A stretch of DNA of 34,470 bases from an archaeon GW2011_AR18 (lineage in GTDB: Archaea; Nanobdellota; Nanobdellia; SCGC-AAA011-G17; GW2011-AR18): contig JWKX01000010.1 in assembly GCA_000806155.1 (NCBI GenBank), positions 1 through 34,470 on the forward strand. The letters run 5' to 3'. This document shows, piece by piece, positions 14,077 through 22,176 of this stretch (its first letter is position 1; every line of letters starts with the position of its first letter). The position numbers and the translations under genes are program-made. The notes below the pieces were generated by a model, which made no database searches, was not told the origin of the DNA, and saw only the letters and a list, made by a program, of their open reading frames with translations.

Positions 14077-14808
14077 ATGGCTTTTAGTAGTGTTTCTAAA
14101 ACTTTGGAAGGCACTCCTTCTGGTAATTTCTTCAAAGCTGTTGATACTAATATCAGGCAGTTGGGTATGGGTATTAATGAAGCTTTATTTAATCCTAAGA
14201 ATGGTGCAATTTTGTCTTATCCATCACCTTTGATTGAGAGTTCAATGGAAGTTTTATTGGAAAGTTCTCGTAAAGGTCCATCTATTGTCTCTCAGTCTTT
14301 GATTAGTATCTCTACTTATATTGAGAGGATTCACAAAGTTTCTGAGAGATTGAAAGATCTATTGGCTGAGGTTATTTCTTCTATGAAGGCTCAGATATCT
14401 TTCTTGACTCCTGCTATTGCTGGTATTGTTGTTGGTATCTCTGCTATGGTTGTTAATATTATTGTAAAACTTAATATGAGTCTTTCAGTTACCTCTTTTG
14501 AGGGTGGTAGTGCTGATGTTGCTGGTTCTGCTGGTGGTTTGACTGCTCTTGTTGATTTATTCTCAGTTAATGGTATTATTCCTAGTTACTGGTTCCAGTT
14601 GGTTGTTGGTATTTATGTTGTTGAATTAGCTTTTGTTTTGACTATTTTACAGAATGGTATTGAGAATGGTTCTGATAAGATCAACGAACAATATTTATTA
14701 GGTAAAAATCTTGGTAAGAGCTTTTTATTATATGCCATTATTGCTTTTATTGTTACTTTGTTATTTACTTTCATGGCTCAGGGTATTTTACAAGGTGAAC
14801 TAGTCTGA
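14077..14808 (+). CDS. T2SF/TadC-like membrane protein, C-terminal fragment
   Basis: The second T2SF bundle and last helices are here: S-K-T-L-E-G-T-P-S-G, I-R-Q-L-G-M-G-I-N-E-A, L-I-E-S-S-M-E-V-L-L-E-S, and L-L-A-E-V-I-S-S-M-K-A-Q-I-S-F-L-T-P-A-I, then about three transmembrane segments to the end. Upstream of the first ATG the same frame already reads conserved sequence (E-F-S-S-A-L-F-Q-L-G-N-R-I-G-D-G) from 14017, so translation truly begins earlier and the ATG at 14077 is not the native start. It is therefore the 3' part of a single T2SF gene spanning 12853-14808. Confidence 0.75.
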   Translation: MAFSSVSKTLEGTPSGNFFKAVDTNIRQLGMGINEALFNPKNGAILSYPSPLIESSMEVLLESSRKGPSIVSQSLISISTYIERIHKVSERLKDLLAEVISSMKAQISFLTPAIAGIVVGISAMVVNIIVKLNMSLSVTSFEGGSADVAGSAGGLTALVDLFSVNGIIPSYWFQLVVGIYVVELAFVLTILQNGIENGSDKINEQYLLGKNLGKSFLLYAIIAFIVTLLFTFMAQGILQGELV

Positions 14809-14812
14809 AAAG

Positions 14813-14821
14813 CTTTAAATA
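14813..14821 (+). promoter_or_regulatory. TATA box for the prepilin-like run
   Basis: CTTTAAATA lies about 22-30 nt before the ATG at 14843, fitting a leaderless transcript that starts the first block of prepilin-like genes. Confidence 0.55.
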
Positions 14822-14842
14822 GAATCTTCTTTTATTTATTCT

Positions 14843-14971
14843 ATGGATAAAAAAGGTGATAGTATGCCTTTATGGCTTATTGTATTATTGATTTCTGCTG
14901 TTATTCTTTTAGCTCTTGGATTCTTGATTATTAAAAATAAAATAATTGACGGAGTGTTTAGAGGAATATGA
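14843..14971 (+). CDS. 42-residue prepilin-like protein 1
   Basis: The sequence starts M-D-K-K-G-D-S-M-P-L-W-L-I-V-L-L and runs through a hydrophobic helix to a short basic-hydrophobic tail. The K-K-G preceding a hydrophobic helix resembles archaeal class III signal peptides cleaved after the Gly by a prepilin peptidase. At 42 residues it is essentially just the helix. It follows a TATA box directly and its TGA overlaps the next ATG (ATGA), so it leads the first co-translated block. Confidence 0.6.
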   Translation: MDKKGDSMPLWLIVLLISAVILLALGFLIIKNKIIDGVFRGI

Positions 14972-16071
14972 ATAAAAAAGGTTTAGAGAAAGAGCAGCTT
15001 GTATACTTGATAATTACAGTTTTAATAATATTTTTTATTAGTACAACAGGTTATGCTGCTTACAAAAGAACTTCTAGCGCTTCTAATATTGCTATTGTCC
15101 AGTCTTGGGTTAATGAAAAAAGTGCTGTTAATAGTATTCCTATTGCAGGTTCTTCTATACCTATTCCAGACAGACCTCCTATTACTGAATTAGATGAACC
15201 CTACATTGTTTATGAAAAAGATTTGGAATGGAATAATGATAAAGCCCCTAAATTATATTATGAAATTGCGAATTCTATGGTTGATTGCTATAATGCTTTC
15301 AATAATGGTAAAATAGATTTTATTGATAATATTAATAGAGATGTTTTCTGTTTCTCTTGCAGGCAGTTTGCTTTTGAAGATAAGATAAAGAATGATAAAG
15401 TTGTCCTTAAGGATTTTAAAAAATTCTTGCAAGATGAGAAGATAGGTATTATTCAGGATAAAACTTATGCTCAATTGATTGATTATGGGAAAGTTCCTAA
15501 TATTCAGGTTGATAATTCTGATATTGTTATTGACAATAATCTTTATGTTTATTATGTTGCATTTTCTGGAAGGAAATTCACTCAGATTTTAGGTGAAGTT
15601 ACAGGTTTTGAAACTGATACATCTATTGAAAATAATTTGCAGGATGCTGCTGAAACTTCAAGGGATATAGCTGCAGGTACAGGTAGTTCAGCTCTTAAAT
15701 CAGGTATTCAGGCTGCACAGAATGATCTTCCTTGGAAGAGTGTCTTGAATGATATTGGCAGCTCTGCTGCTAAAGCTAGTAAATCTGAAGCTTTTCTTCT
15801 TAATATTGGAAAAGTTTTAGGTGAAAAAGGTCTTAAAGTTGTTCCTATTCTTGGTTGGGGTCTTACAGCTTATGATACTGGTAAAGGTACTTATAGAATT
15901 ATTTGGGGAGATAAACCATTCCCTTCAGCTGTTACTGTAGCAAATGCTGAACAAGTTAATAGTCTCTGTAATGAAAAAGTTGATGATATTAGAGTTCCTT
16001 CACAACCTGTAGATATTGCAGATAATTCTAGAAGGCTTGAAGATAGTAGTTCTGGAGGTTTAGCTTCATGA
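14968..16071 (+). CDS. prepilin-like protein 2, large, Cys-containing
   Basis: This 367-residue protein begins M-N-K-K-G-L-E-K-E-Q-L-V-Y-L-I, with a helix at about 10-32 and then a long extracytoplasmic part. It has C107 and the motif F-C-F-S-C at 127-131, D/N-rich loops, and an Ala/Ser-rich helical stretch (230-280) followed by a hydrophobic segment V-V-P-I-L-G-W-G-L-T. The class III-like start suggests assembly by the same pilus machinery, possibly as a tip or adhesin-like minor pilin because of its size. No known family is recognised. It is coupled by ATGA overlaps on both sides. Confidence 0.65.
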   Translation: MNKKGLEKEQLVYLIITVLIIFFISTTGYAAYKRTSSASNIAIVQSWVNEKSAVNSIPIAGSSIPIPDRPPITELDEPYIVYEKDLEWNNDKAPKLYYEIANSMVDCYNAFNNGKIDFIDNINRDVFCFSCRQFAFEDKIKNDKVVLKDFKKFLQDEKIGIIQDKTYAQLIDYGKVPNIQVDNSDIVIDNNLYVYYVAFSGRKFTQILGEVTGFETDTSIENNLQDAAETSRDIAAGTGSSALKSGIQAAQNDLPWKSVLNDIGSSAAKASKSEAFLLNIGKVLGEKGLKVVPILGWGLTAYDTGKGTYRIIWGDKPFPSAVTVANAEQVNSLCNEKVDDIRVPSQPVDIADNSRRLEDSSSGGLAS

Positions 16072-16226
16072 AATTTAAAAAAGCTGATTTCGAATTCGAG
16101 TCTATAATCAAGCTATTGATAGTATTGATTGCTCTCTTTATCATTATTGGTTTAATATTTATGTTCAAGAAAAGTTCTTCTGCTTCAGTCACTAAAGTTT
16201 TTGATTTGTTGAGGTTTGGCAGGTAA
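16068..16226 (+). CDS. 52-residue prepilin-like protein 3
   Basis: The start is M-K-F-K-K-A-D-F-E-F-E-S-I-I-K-L-L-I, with K-K-A in place of K-K-G before a helix at about 13-32, then a short polar tail (K-K-S-S-S-A-S-V-T-K) ending L-L-R-F-G-R. The Glu two to five residues after the cleavage position recalls the Glu of type IV pilins, although position 5 is not strictly kept. The ATG overlaps the previous TGA, and the next gene starts one base after its TAA. Confidence 0.6.
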   Translation: MKFKKADFEFESIIKLLIVLIALFIIIGLIFMFKKSSSASVTKVFDLLRFGR

Positions 16227-16227
16227 T

Positions 16228-17220
16228 ATGAATATCCCCCTTGAAAAAATTGTTAAATGGGCAATAATCCTTATTGCATTCTTATTGTTGCTTTTTTGGG
16301 TTACTCCTGCTTATGGTAAACTAAAAGTTGCAATTTTTGGCAATTCATCTTCTGATGTTATTGTTGATAAGTCTATATCAGAAATTAGGAATCTTTTCTT
16401 TGACCATATTGTTAGTGATTATCAATCATGTAAATATTCTAAAGATATTAATTGTTATTGTCCTATAAGAAATACTAATATCCCTCAAGGTTTTGTTGTT
16501 GAAATATCAAATATTAATGATAATTCTATAATTAAACTTCACAAGAAAGCAACTATTTCTGGTGGTGTTGTTAATGATTATTCTCTGTCTGCTGTTGATG
16601 GTTCTGATATCACTTCTATTGAGGTTAATATTGGTGATGATAAGTTATTTGTTGAGAATACTGCTTATGGTGATCCTACAATGCTTTCTGATACTTCATT
16701 GGATTTTAAGGATTTCCTGACTACAGATAAAGTCTATCTTGAATCATCTGATCTTTATACTACGGCAGACTTAAAAGGACGTAACAAGATTGATTTCTCT
16801 AAAGGTATTATTTACAAAAAAGATCAACAGAGGACTTTCTTATTGAATAAAATTAATGATTTAGCTAGATGTTCTACTATTCCTAATGTTGATAAGGCTC
16901 TTAACAATTTTGATTCTGTTATCTCATCATTTGATAAATGTAATAAAAAAGATAATAATAAATGTGCGGCTTTTATTCAGTCATTGCCTTCTGATTATTT
17001 ATTAAAAGCTGAATCTTCAAACTTAAATCTTTATTACAAGAATGAAAAAATTAAATCTGCTGATTTCAGGATATCTTGTATACTTAATAGTTTCAATAAC
17101 CCTTCAAAAGAATTGTCAGGTAAATTTAATGGTTTAATCTTTAATGATTACTCAACTATTGATTTCTATTCTTATGATGATGGTTCTGTATGTGTTGCTG
17201 TTCAGGATAAAATCCGATAA
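16228..17220 (+). CDS. prepilin-like protein 4
   Basis: This protein has 330 residues from ATG 16228 (M-N-I-P-L-E-K-I-V-K-W-A-I-I-L). An in-frame TTG at 16216 would add four residues but lies inside the previous stop region and has no better ribosome site. It has an N-terminal helix at about 9-26, then an exported domain with S-C-K-Y-S-K-D-I-N-C-Y-C-P, further Cys in L-A-R-C-S, D-K-C-N and N-K-C-A-A, and a C-terminal D-G-S-V-C-V-A-V. It lacks the KKG motif but shares layout and operon with its neighbours. No family is recognised. Confidence 0.65.
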   Translation: MNIPLEKIVKWAIILIAFLLLLFWVTPAYGKLKVAIFGNSSSDVIVDKSISEIRNLFFDHIVSDYQSCKYSKDINCYCPIRNTNIPQGFVVEISNINDNSIIKLHKKATISGGVVNDYSLSAVDGSDITSIEVNIGDDKLFVENTAYGDPTMLSDTSLDFKDFLTTDKVYLESSDLYTTADLKGRNKIDFSKGIIYKKDQQRTFLLNKINDLARCSTIPNVDKALNNFDSVISSFDKCNKKDNNKCAAFIQSLPSDYLLKAESSNLNLYYKNEKIKSADFRISCILNSFNNPSKELSGKFNGLIFNDYSTIDFYSYDDGSVCVAVQDKIR

Positions 17221-17227
17221 ACAAAAC

Positions 17228-17238
17228 CTTTATATATA
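17228..17238 (+). promoter_or_regulatory. TATA box for the second prepilin-like block
   Basis: CTTTATATATA lies 31-41 nt before ATG 17269, and TTTAGGTGATTTA supplies a Shine-Dalgarno site (AGGTGAT), so the mRNA has a short leader. Confidence 0.55.
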
Positions 17239-17268
17239 ATCTTAGATGAGAATATTTTAGGTGATTTA

Positions 17269-17685
17269 ATGTTTAACAAAAAAGGTCAGAGTATGCCAAT
17301 GAATGTTATTATTGTTGGTATCATAGTTCTTGTTGTTTTAGTTATTATTGTAGCTTTCTTTGCTGGTGGTTTCAATAGTTTAGGCAATAAATTCAAGGAT
17401 ATTTTTAGTGGTCAGGCTGGTGGTCAGGCTTTGGATCTTACAATTCAGACTTGTCAGTCTAGTTGTGAGAATGCTCAAAATCTTCCTGGTTCATCTCAGG
17501 CTAAGTCTAGTTATTGTACATCTACTTATATTGTGGATACTGACTCTAATCCAAGTACAGCTCCTGAAAAAGTTAAATGTGGTTCTGTTAGTAATGCAGA
17601 TTTGACAATTTCATCTTCTGAAGAGAAGAGGGGTGTTGTTAAGACTGGGGACTTAGGTGTTGAGTGCGATATTAGTTGCAGTTAA
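17269..17685 (+). CDS. class III signal peptide protein, prepilin-like 5
   Basis: This 138-residue protein is the clearest pilin candidate: M-F-N-K-K-G-Q-S-M-P-M-N-V-I-I-V-G-I-I-V carries K-K-G, Q-S and a long Ile/Val helix, the hallmark of archaeal class III signal peptides. The exported part is Gly/Ser-rich with Cys in Q-T-C-Q-S-S-C, S-S-Y-C, V-K-C-G and the terminal E-C-D-I-S-C-S. It could be a major pilin. The next gene begins one base after its stop. Confidence 0.75.
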   Translation: MFNKKGQSMPMNVIIVGIIVLVVLVIIVAFFAGGFNSLGNKFKDIFSGQAGGQALDLTIQTCQSSCENAQNLPGSSQAKSSYCTSTYIVDTDSNPSTAPEKVKCGSVSNADLTISSSEEKRGVVKTGDLGVECDISCS

Positions 17686-17686
17686 A

Positions 17687-17857
17687 ATGAAAAAAGCTCA
17701 ATCTTTGCCTTTGAATACTATTGTTATCTTGATTATTATTCTAGTTGCTGCTTTTCTTATTATATTATTTATCTCTAAGTATGGTTCTCAATTAGGGTTT
17801 AATTTTGGTCAGCAGGTTGATAATGTTATTAACTTGACTAATGATGCTAAACCATAA
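17687..17857 (+). CDS. 56-residue prepilin-like protein 6
   Basis: The likely start is ATG 17687 (M-K-K-A-Q-S-L-P-L-N-T-I-V-I-L-I), one base after the preceding stop. An upstream in-frame ATG at 17657 would put a hydrophobic segment before the class III motif and is rejected. K-K-A-Q-S-L-P-L-N matches the previous protein's K-K-G-Q-S-M-P-M-N, so the two are related. After the helix there are only about 25 residues. Confidence 0.65.
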   Translation: MKKAQSLPLNTIVILIIILVAAFLIILFISKYGSQLGFNFGQQVDNVINLTNDAKP

Positions 17858-17860
17858 GTA

Positions 17861-17883
17861 ATATATACTAAATTTTCTTTATT
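17861..17883 (+). promoter_or_regulatory. promoter block for the third prepilin-like block
   Basis: TATATACTAAATTTT followed by CTTTATTA lies about 25-45 nt before ATG 17906. The same order recurs upstream of the radA operon (26573-26590). An AAGAGGTATTG ribosome site follows. Confidence 0.45.
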
Positions 17884-17905
17884 AAATTATAAAAGAGGTA
17901 TTGAA

Positions 17906-18880
17906 ATGAAGAAGAAAGCAATTCTTGGTGTTACTCCTGAAATACTTGTAGGTATTATTGTTGCTGTTATGTTTATTATTGGTCTTGTTTTTATAGCAGC
18001 TCCTAAATTAATTAAATTACTTCCAGGTCAGCAATCTAGTAATGAATGTTCTAATATTGCAGAATGGAATAATATTAAGTCTGTTCTTGAAAAATTTGAT
18101 TCTTCTGAATTATCATCTTCTGAATCTCCATTCTATAATAAAGAGTGTAATCTTGTCAGTTTTACTTTATCTCAAGGTTTAGGTAAGATTAAGCCTGCTT
18201 TCAATATTAATTCTGAATCTCAGTTATGTCTTTGTAATATAGAAGATGATCTTTGCAGGCAGAGTTCTTGTTATATCTTAAAGAATTTTAATGCTATTAA
18301 TTCTCAGCAGTTTGAGACTTCTGATTTTAAGGATTATCTTATATTGAAATTTGTTAAAGATGGCAAGACTTTGTTGATTAATCCTATTGGTGATAAGAAA
18401 GAACCAGAACCAATATTGTATTCTTATTCTGAACAGTTTAAGATTTTTGATGAATCTAATATTGTTAATTCATTGACTCTGGAATTTAAGAGCACTGAAG
18501 TAAATTCATTTATTCCTTTGGTAGAGTCTAAGCAGCCAGAACAATTTAATCCTGTTGGTGTAACTATAGTTCCAGGATTTACTTCTTATTTTTCTATTAA
18601 AATAATAAAACCTGTTGAGGATCTTCCTTTGTCTTCTGTTAAGTCTAATCCAGAATTTATTGATAATAATGCTGTTGCCTTTGCTCATGTTGTATTAAAT
18701 ATTCCTTCAGAAAAGTTAGCTCTTATCAATGATGAACCTGCTATTTATTATTTGACTGATGATTGGCATTCATCTCAATTATCATGCGTTAAAGATACTG
18801 AAAAGAATTCTTTATGTTCAGCAGATATTGATGGTTTTTCAAATGATTTTATCTTATCAGTTAAACCAGGTGCAACATGA
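17906..18880 (+). CDS. prepilin-like protein 7
   Basis: This 324-residue protein starts M-K-K-K-A-I-L-G-V-T-P-E-I-L-V, with a helix at about 14-32 ending A-A-P-K-L. The exported domain has the Cys cluster L-C-L-C-N-I-E-D-D-L-C-R-Q-S-S-C, and a later β-rich part (P-G-F-T-S-Y-F-S-I-K-I) with C-V-K-D-T and L-C-S-A-D. AAGAGGTATTG is its ribosome site. The last codons overlap the next ATG (ATGA). No family is recognised; a minor pilin or pilus-bound adhesin is inferred from the signal and operon. Confidence 0.65.
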   Translation: MKKKAILGVTPEILVGIIVAVMFIIGLVFIAAPKLIKLLPGQQSSNECSNIAEWNNIKSVLEKFDSSELSSSESPFYNKECNLVSFTLSQGLGKIKPAFNINSESQLCLCNIEDDLCRQSSCYILKNFNAINSQQFETSDFKDYLILKFVKDGKTLLINPIGDKKEPEPILYSYSEQFKIFDESNIVNSLTLEFKSTEVNSFIPLVESKQPEQFNPVGVTIVPGFTSYFSIKIIKPVEDLPLSSVKSNPEFIDNNAVAFAHVVLNIPSEKLALINDEPAIYYLTDDWHSSQLSCVKDTEKNSLCSADIDGFSNDFILSVKPGAT

Positions 18881-19263
18881 ACAAGAAAGGTGATATTTTA
18901 GATCTGCAGTTAGTCTGGGTTATAGATCTTATACTCTTTACTTTTTTGATCATTACTTATTTTGCTATTGATTCAAGGATAAAGAATAGCGAACTTCATG
19001 ATATTCATATGACTGCTCGTGAGGTTGCAATGACTTATGATGCTGTTAAATCTTCTCCTCATGATGTTGTTTATTCTTTAAATTTCAAGGATAATCTTGC
19101 TGTTAATTTTGATAAAGATACTTGTACTGTTTTTGTAAAATCTAAAAAACCAGGTGATACTTTAAATTCTAAATCTTATTGTGGTAAGAATAATTTTTTA
19201 GTTGTTAATGATAATATTATGAATGACAGGGTGGTTTTATCTAAAAATGAACAAAAGGGCTGA
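18877..19263 (+). CDS. prepilin-like protein 8
   Basis: This 128-residue protein begins M-N-K-K-G-D-I-L-D-L-Q-L-V-W-V-I, followed by a helix to about residue 30, then M-T-A-R-E-V-A-M-T-Y-D-A, which resembles the amphipathic spine of archaeal minor-pilin-like proteins. Two Cys lie in D-T-C-T-V and S-Y-C-G-K. Its ATG overlaps the previous stop (ATGA), and its end overlaps the next start by 17 bases. Confidence 0.65.
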   Translation: MNKKGDILDLQLVWVIDLILFTFLIITYFAIDSRIKNSELHDIHMTAREVAMTYDAVKSSPHDVVYSLNFKDNLAVNFDKDTCTVFVKSKKPGDTLNSKSYCGKNNFLVVNDNIMNDRVVLSKNEQKG

Positions 19264-19747
19264 TGCTGGAAACTTTTTGCAGCTTTTCATAAAGTTTATT
19301 CCAGTTTTTATAGTATCAGGTTTTATTGCTATTGTTGCTTGGAATTATCTTAATGAAGATATTAATACTCACAATTTAGAGACTTATATTTTAACTAAAG
19401 ACTTATTGTATTCTGATTCCTGTCTTGCTTTATCAGACTCTAATGTTCATCCTATGACTATTGATGTCAAGAAAATTTCAGATGAAAAACTTGCCTCTTG
19501 TTTTACTAAATCAAATATGGGTTACAGGATTACTTTATTAGATAAAGATAAGAATGAAGTTAAATCAGCTAAATCTTTGACTGTAAGGCAGGAGGGTTAT
19601 CTTGTTAAGACTAAGAGTGGTTATCCTGTTTGTAAGTCTATTCCTGAATATCGTTGCTCTCAAAGGATTGATCCTATTTTATATTCTTCAGATGATAATA
19701 AAAAATTAGGTTTCCTTGTTACTGAGGTGATTAATTTTGTTGGGTAA
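19247..19747 (+). CDS. prepilin-like protein 9
   Basis: This protein has 166 residues from ATG 19247 (M-N-K-R-A-D-A-G-N-F-L-Q), chosen because it puts a K-R-A class III-like motif at the N-terminus. An in-frame ATG at 19223 adds eight residues of unlike character. The helix is at about 12-33. Cys occur in D-S-C-L-A, A-S-C-F-T, Y-P-V-C-K and Y-R-C-S-Q, again a disulfide-prone exported domain. It overlaps both neighbours. Confidence 0.65.
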   Translation: MNKRADAGNFLQLFIKFIPVFIVSGFIAIVAWNYLNEDINTHNLETYILTKDLLYSDSCLALSDSNVHPMTIDVKKISDEKLASCFTKSNMGYRITLLDKDKNEVKSAKSLTVRQEGYLVKTKSGYPVCKSIPEYRCSQRIDPILYSSDDNKKLGFLVTEVINFVG

Positions 19748-20237
19748 GAAAGGTGCTGATTTCGGTATGGGTCTTACAATGATTCCCTCTATAATAATTC
19801 TTATTATAATATTAACATTCTATTTTTTCCTTTTCATAATCCTAGGTTTTGGTAAATCTCCTGACTTGATTATAAAAGCTGATTCTTATTCTGATTCTTC
19901 TAAAATTCTTGTATTAGTTAATGTTCCTATTGGTGAATCCACTCTTTCTGAATCAATAATTAATAACATTGATGATAAAGAACAATTAAAAAAATTAGAA
20001 CCTGAAATAAATAGTATTATTAAATCTCTTCCAGTTCCTATTCGTAAGAATGCTTTCTGGAATTTTATTGTATCAAGGAATGATGAAGAATTATTTAGTA
20101 TTAGGGAGTCTACTATTGCGTCTTCTGATTATTATAGACAATCAATTAATATTCCATTAAAGGATAAATCATTATTGAATATGGAATTATATCTCGACTG
20201 TAATAGTTGTACTGAGGAGGATCTTGCAGTAATATGA
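19737..20237 (+). CDS. prepilin-like protein 10, TTG start
   Basis: This 166-residue protein starts at TTG 19737 (or TTG 19740), giving M-L-G-K-K-G-A-D-F-G-M-G-L-T with a helix at about 16-38. TGAGGTGATT lies just upstream as a ribosome site, supporting the non-ATG start. The exported part is Ile/Ser-rich with L-D-C-N-S-C near the end. Its TGA overlaps the next ATG. No family is recognised beyond the class III-like N-terminus. Confidence 0.6.
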   Translation: MLGKKGADFGMGLTMIPSIIILIIILTFYFFLFIILGFGKSPDLIIKADSYSDSSKILVLVNVPIGESTLSESIINNIDDKEQLKKLEPEINSIIKSLPVPIRKNAFWNFIVSRNDEELFSIRESTIASSDYYRQSINIPLKDKSLLNMELYLDCNSCTEEDLAVI

Positions 20238-21112
20238 ATAAGAAAGCAGATTTGTTCATGCCAATGTTTGTTCTCACATCTTTCATAGTCTTGGCTCTAT
20301 TATTTTATACAATAAGTTCTACTAATGCTAAAAGGAACGATCTTATTGGTGCAAGTTCTATTGCTTTGATAAAAGTTTATGATGAAGGAGAAAAAGTATT
20401 ATATTATATAGATAAATCTTCTCATATGAGCTTTGATTCTGCTTATAATAGGATTGCCAATAATGGAGGATATTATTCTTCAGATGATTGTGACCAGATT
20501 AATGGTTACCTTATTATTAATCACTGCAAGGAAGATTTCAATCCTTATGAGAATTTCAAAAAACTTTTCTCTGAGGATATGAATTCTTATCTTAAAGTTT
20601 ACAAGAGTTCTTATAATGAATTCAAGCCTGAAGATATAACATTATCATCAACTTTCAATTTTTTTGGTTTTATTCCTGATGAAGTTAAGCCTGATGATGA
20701 ATACTCTTATAAGTCTTTATTGGAAAAGCCTGTTAATAATCTTCAGATATCTAGTTTCGATTTTAAAGATAATGAACTTAATGTTCTTTATTCAGATGTT
20801 AAATTTCATGTTGAGCCTGTTAAATCAAGTCCTTTAGCTTCATCTTATTATACTATTCACCCTAAATTCTCTGTAGATATAGATGATTTTGAGATTTATA
20901 ATAGATTATATGCTTCTATTGCTGTTAATTGTATTAATAAAAATCATGAATCATGTAATAATATTTTAGTATCATCTTTCTCTAATATAGAATTTGAGCA
21001 GGTAGGTAATATAATTAAATTAACTCTCCCTTTGAAATATTCTACTATTAGGATGGCTTTTGATAACTCTAAACCATTGAAGCAGCTTGATCTATTCAAA
21101 TCATCACAATAA
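20234..21112 (+). CDS. prepilin-like protein 11
   Basis: This 292-residue protein begins M-N-K-K-A-D-L-F-M-P-M-F-V-L-T-S, with a helix at about 10-28, then an exported domain with D-D-C-D-Q, N-H-C-K-E, N-C-I-N-K-N-H-E-S-C-N-N, and mostly β-type sequence. It closes the prepilin-like run. The following 61 bases contain the TATA-like promoter of the RPA gene. Confidence 0.65.
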   Translation: MNKKADLFMPMFVLTSFIVLALLFYTISSTNAKRNDLIGASSIALIKVYDEGEKVLYYIDKSSHMSFDSAYNRIANNGGYYSSDDCDQINGYLIINHCKEDFNPYENFKKLFSEDMNSYLKVYKSSYNEFKPEDITLSSTFNFFGFIPDEVKPDDEYSYKSLLEKPVNNLQISSFDFKDNELNVLYSDVKFHVEPVKSSPLASSYYTIHPKFSVDIDDFEIYNRLYASIAVNCINKNHESCNNILVSSFSNIEFEQVGNIIKLTLPLKYSTIRMAFDNSKPLKQLDLFKSSQ

Positions 21113-21173
21113 TTGCAATTCACTATTTAGTATTAACACAATGTTTTTATATTAATTTCTTCAATTAATTTTT

Positions 21174-22142
21174 ATGATTCTAAAATACGAGGATATTATT
21201 GGTAAGATTCTTAGTTCTACTTCATTGCCTAGAGATCAGATTGAGTCTAAGATTGAACAGAAATTAAAAGATCTCCATGATTTGATATCTAGGGAGGGTG
21301 CAGCTCATATTGTTGCTAATGAATTAAGTGTTAAACTATTTGATAATACAATTATGGAACCTGGTAAGGCTCTTAAGATTCGTGAAGTTAAACCTGGTTT
21401 GAATTCTGTTAATCTTATAGCAAGAGTAATGACTATTTATGATACCAAAGAATTCAAGACTGATAAACGTCAGGGGAGGATAGGTTCATTTTTAGCAGGT
21501 GATGAGACAGGCAGTACTAGGATTGTTGTCTGGGATGAAAAGATAATTTCAGAGATGAAAGAACTTCAGGAAGGCAATATTGTCAAGATTAATAATGCTT
21601 ACTCTAAAGTAAATAATAAGAATTATACTGAACTTCATTTAGGTAGTAAGTCTCAGCTTATTATTAATCCTAAGAACGAGACAGTTCCAGAAATAAAGAT
21701 AAATATGACATCTTCTAGGAAGACTATTAAAGATCTTCAGCCTAATGATTTTGTCGAAGTTTATGGTACAATTGTTGAAGTTTTCGAGCCTAAGTTCTAT
21801 CAGGCATGTCCTGTTTGTAATCGTAAAGTTTTATTCAATAATGATTTTTTCAATTGTCAGGAGCATAATAAAGTAGAACCTAAGTCTGTTCCTATTGTTA
21901 ATATTGTTCTTGATGATGGCACTGGTAATGTTAGGATGGTTTGTTTCCGTGATGTTGCTGAAAAGATTATTGGTAAAGTTCAATCTGGTTTTGATGCTGT
22001 TAAACATGAGAATAAAGGAAGGCAGATTGCTGTAAAAGGTAAAGTTTCCAAGAATGAGATGTTTGCTAGGACTGAGTTGATTGCTTCTTCTATTGAGGAT
22101 TTGGATCCTGCTAAGCTTTTGGCTGAATTGGAAGGTAATTAG
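21174..22142 (+). CDS. RPA-like single-stranded DNA-binding protein (OB folds, Zn finger)
   Basis: This 322-residue archaeal replication protein A-type protein binds ssDNA in replication and repair. An N-terminal helical region (1-55) is followed by an OB fold at about 75-165 (K-R-Q-G-R-I-G-S-F-L-A-G-D-E-T-G-S-T-R-I-V-V-W-D). A second OB fold from about 190 contains a zinc ribbon: C212, C215, C228, H231 (C-P-V-C and C-Q-E-H). D-D-G-T-G-N-V-R-M-V-C-F follows. It has its own promoter (TTTTTATATT about 25 nt upstream). Length and layout fit archaeal RPA41-like proteins. Confidence 0.85.
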   Translation: MILKYEDIIGKILSSTSLPRDQIESKIEQKLKDLHDLISREGAAHIVANELSVKLFDNTIMEPGKALKIREVKPGLNSVNLIARVMTIYDTKEFKTDKRQGRIGSFLAGDETGSTRIVVWDEKIISEMKELQEGNIVKINNAYSKVNNKNYTELHLGSKSQLIINPKNETVPEIKINMTSSRKTIKDLQPNDFVEVYGTIVEVFEPKFYQACPVCNRKVLFNNDFFNCQEHNKVEPKSVPIVNIVLDDGTGNVRMVCFRDVAEKIIGKVQSGFDAVKHENKGRQIAVKGKVSKNEMFARTELIASSIEDLDPAKLLAELEGN

Positions 22143-22176
22143 TAAACTTTATTATTAGTTAATATTTTATTGATTT

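Noticed and set aside
12853-14808. A genuinely split T2SF gene encoding three proteins
   Set aside because: Conserved sequence lies in frame upstream of the third fragment's first ATG, and neither internal start has a ribosome site. One removed T rejoins fragments 1 and 2.
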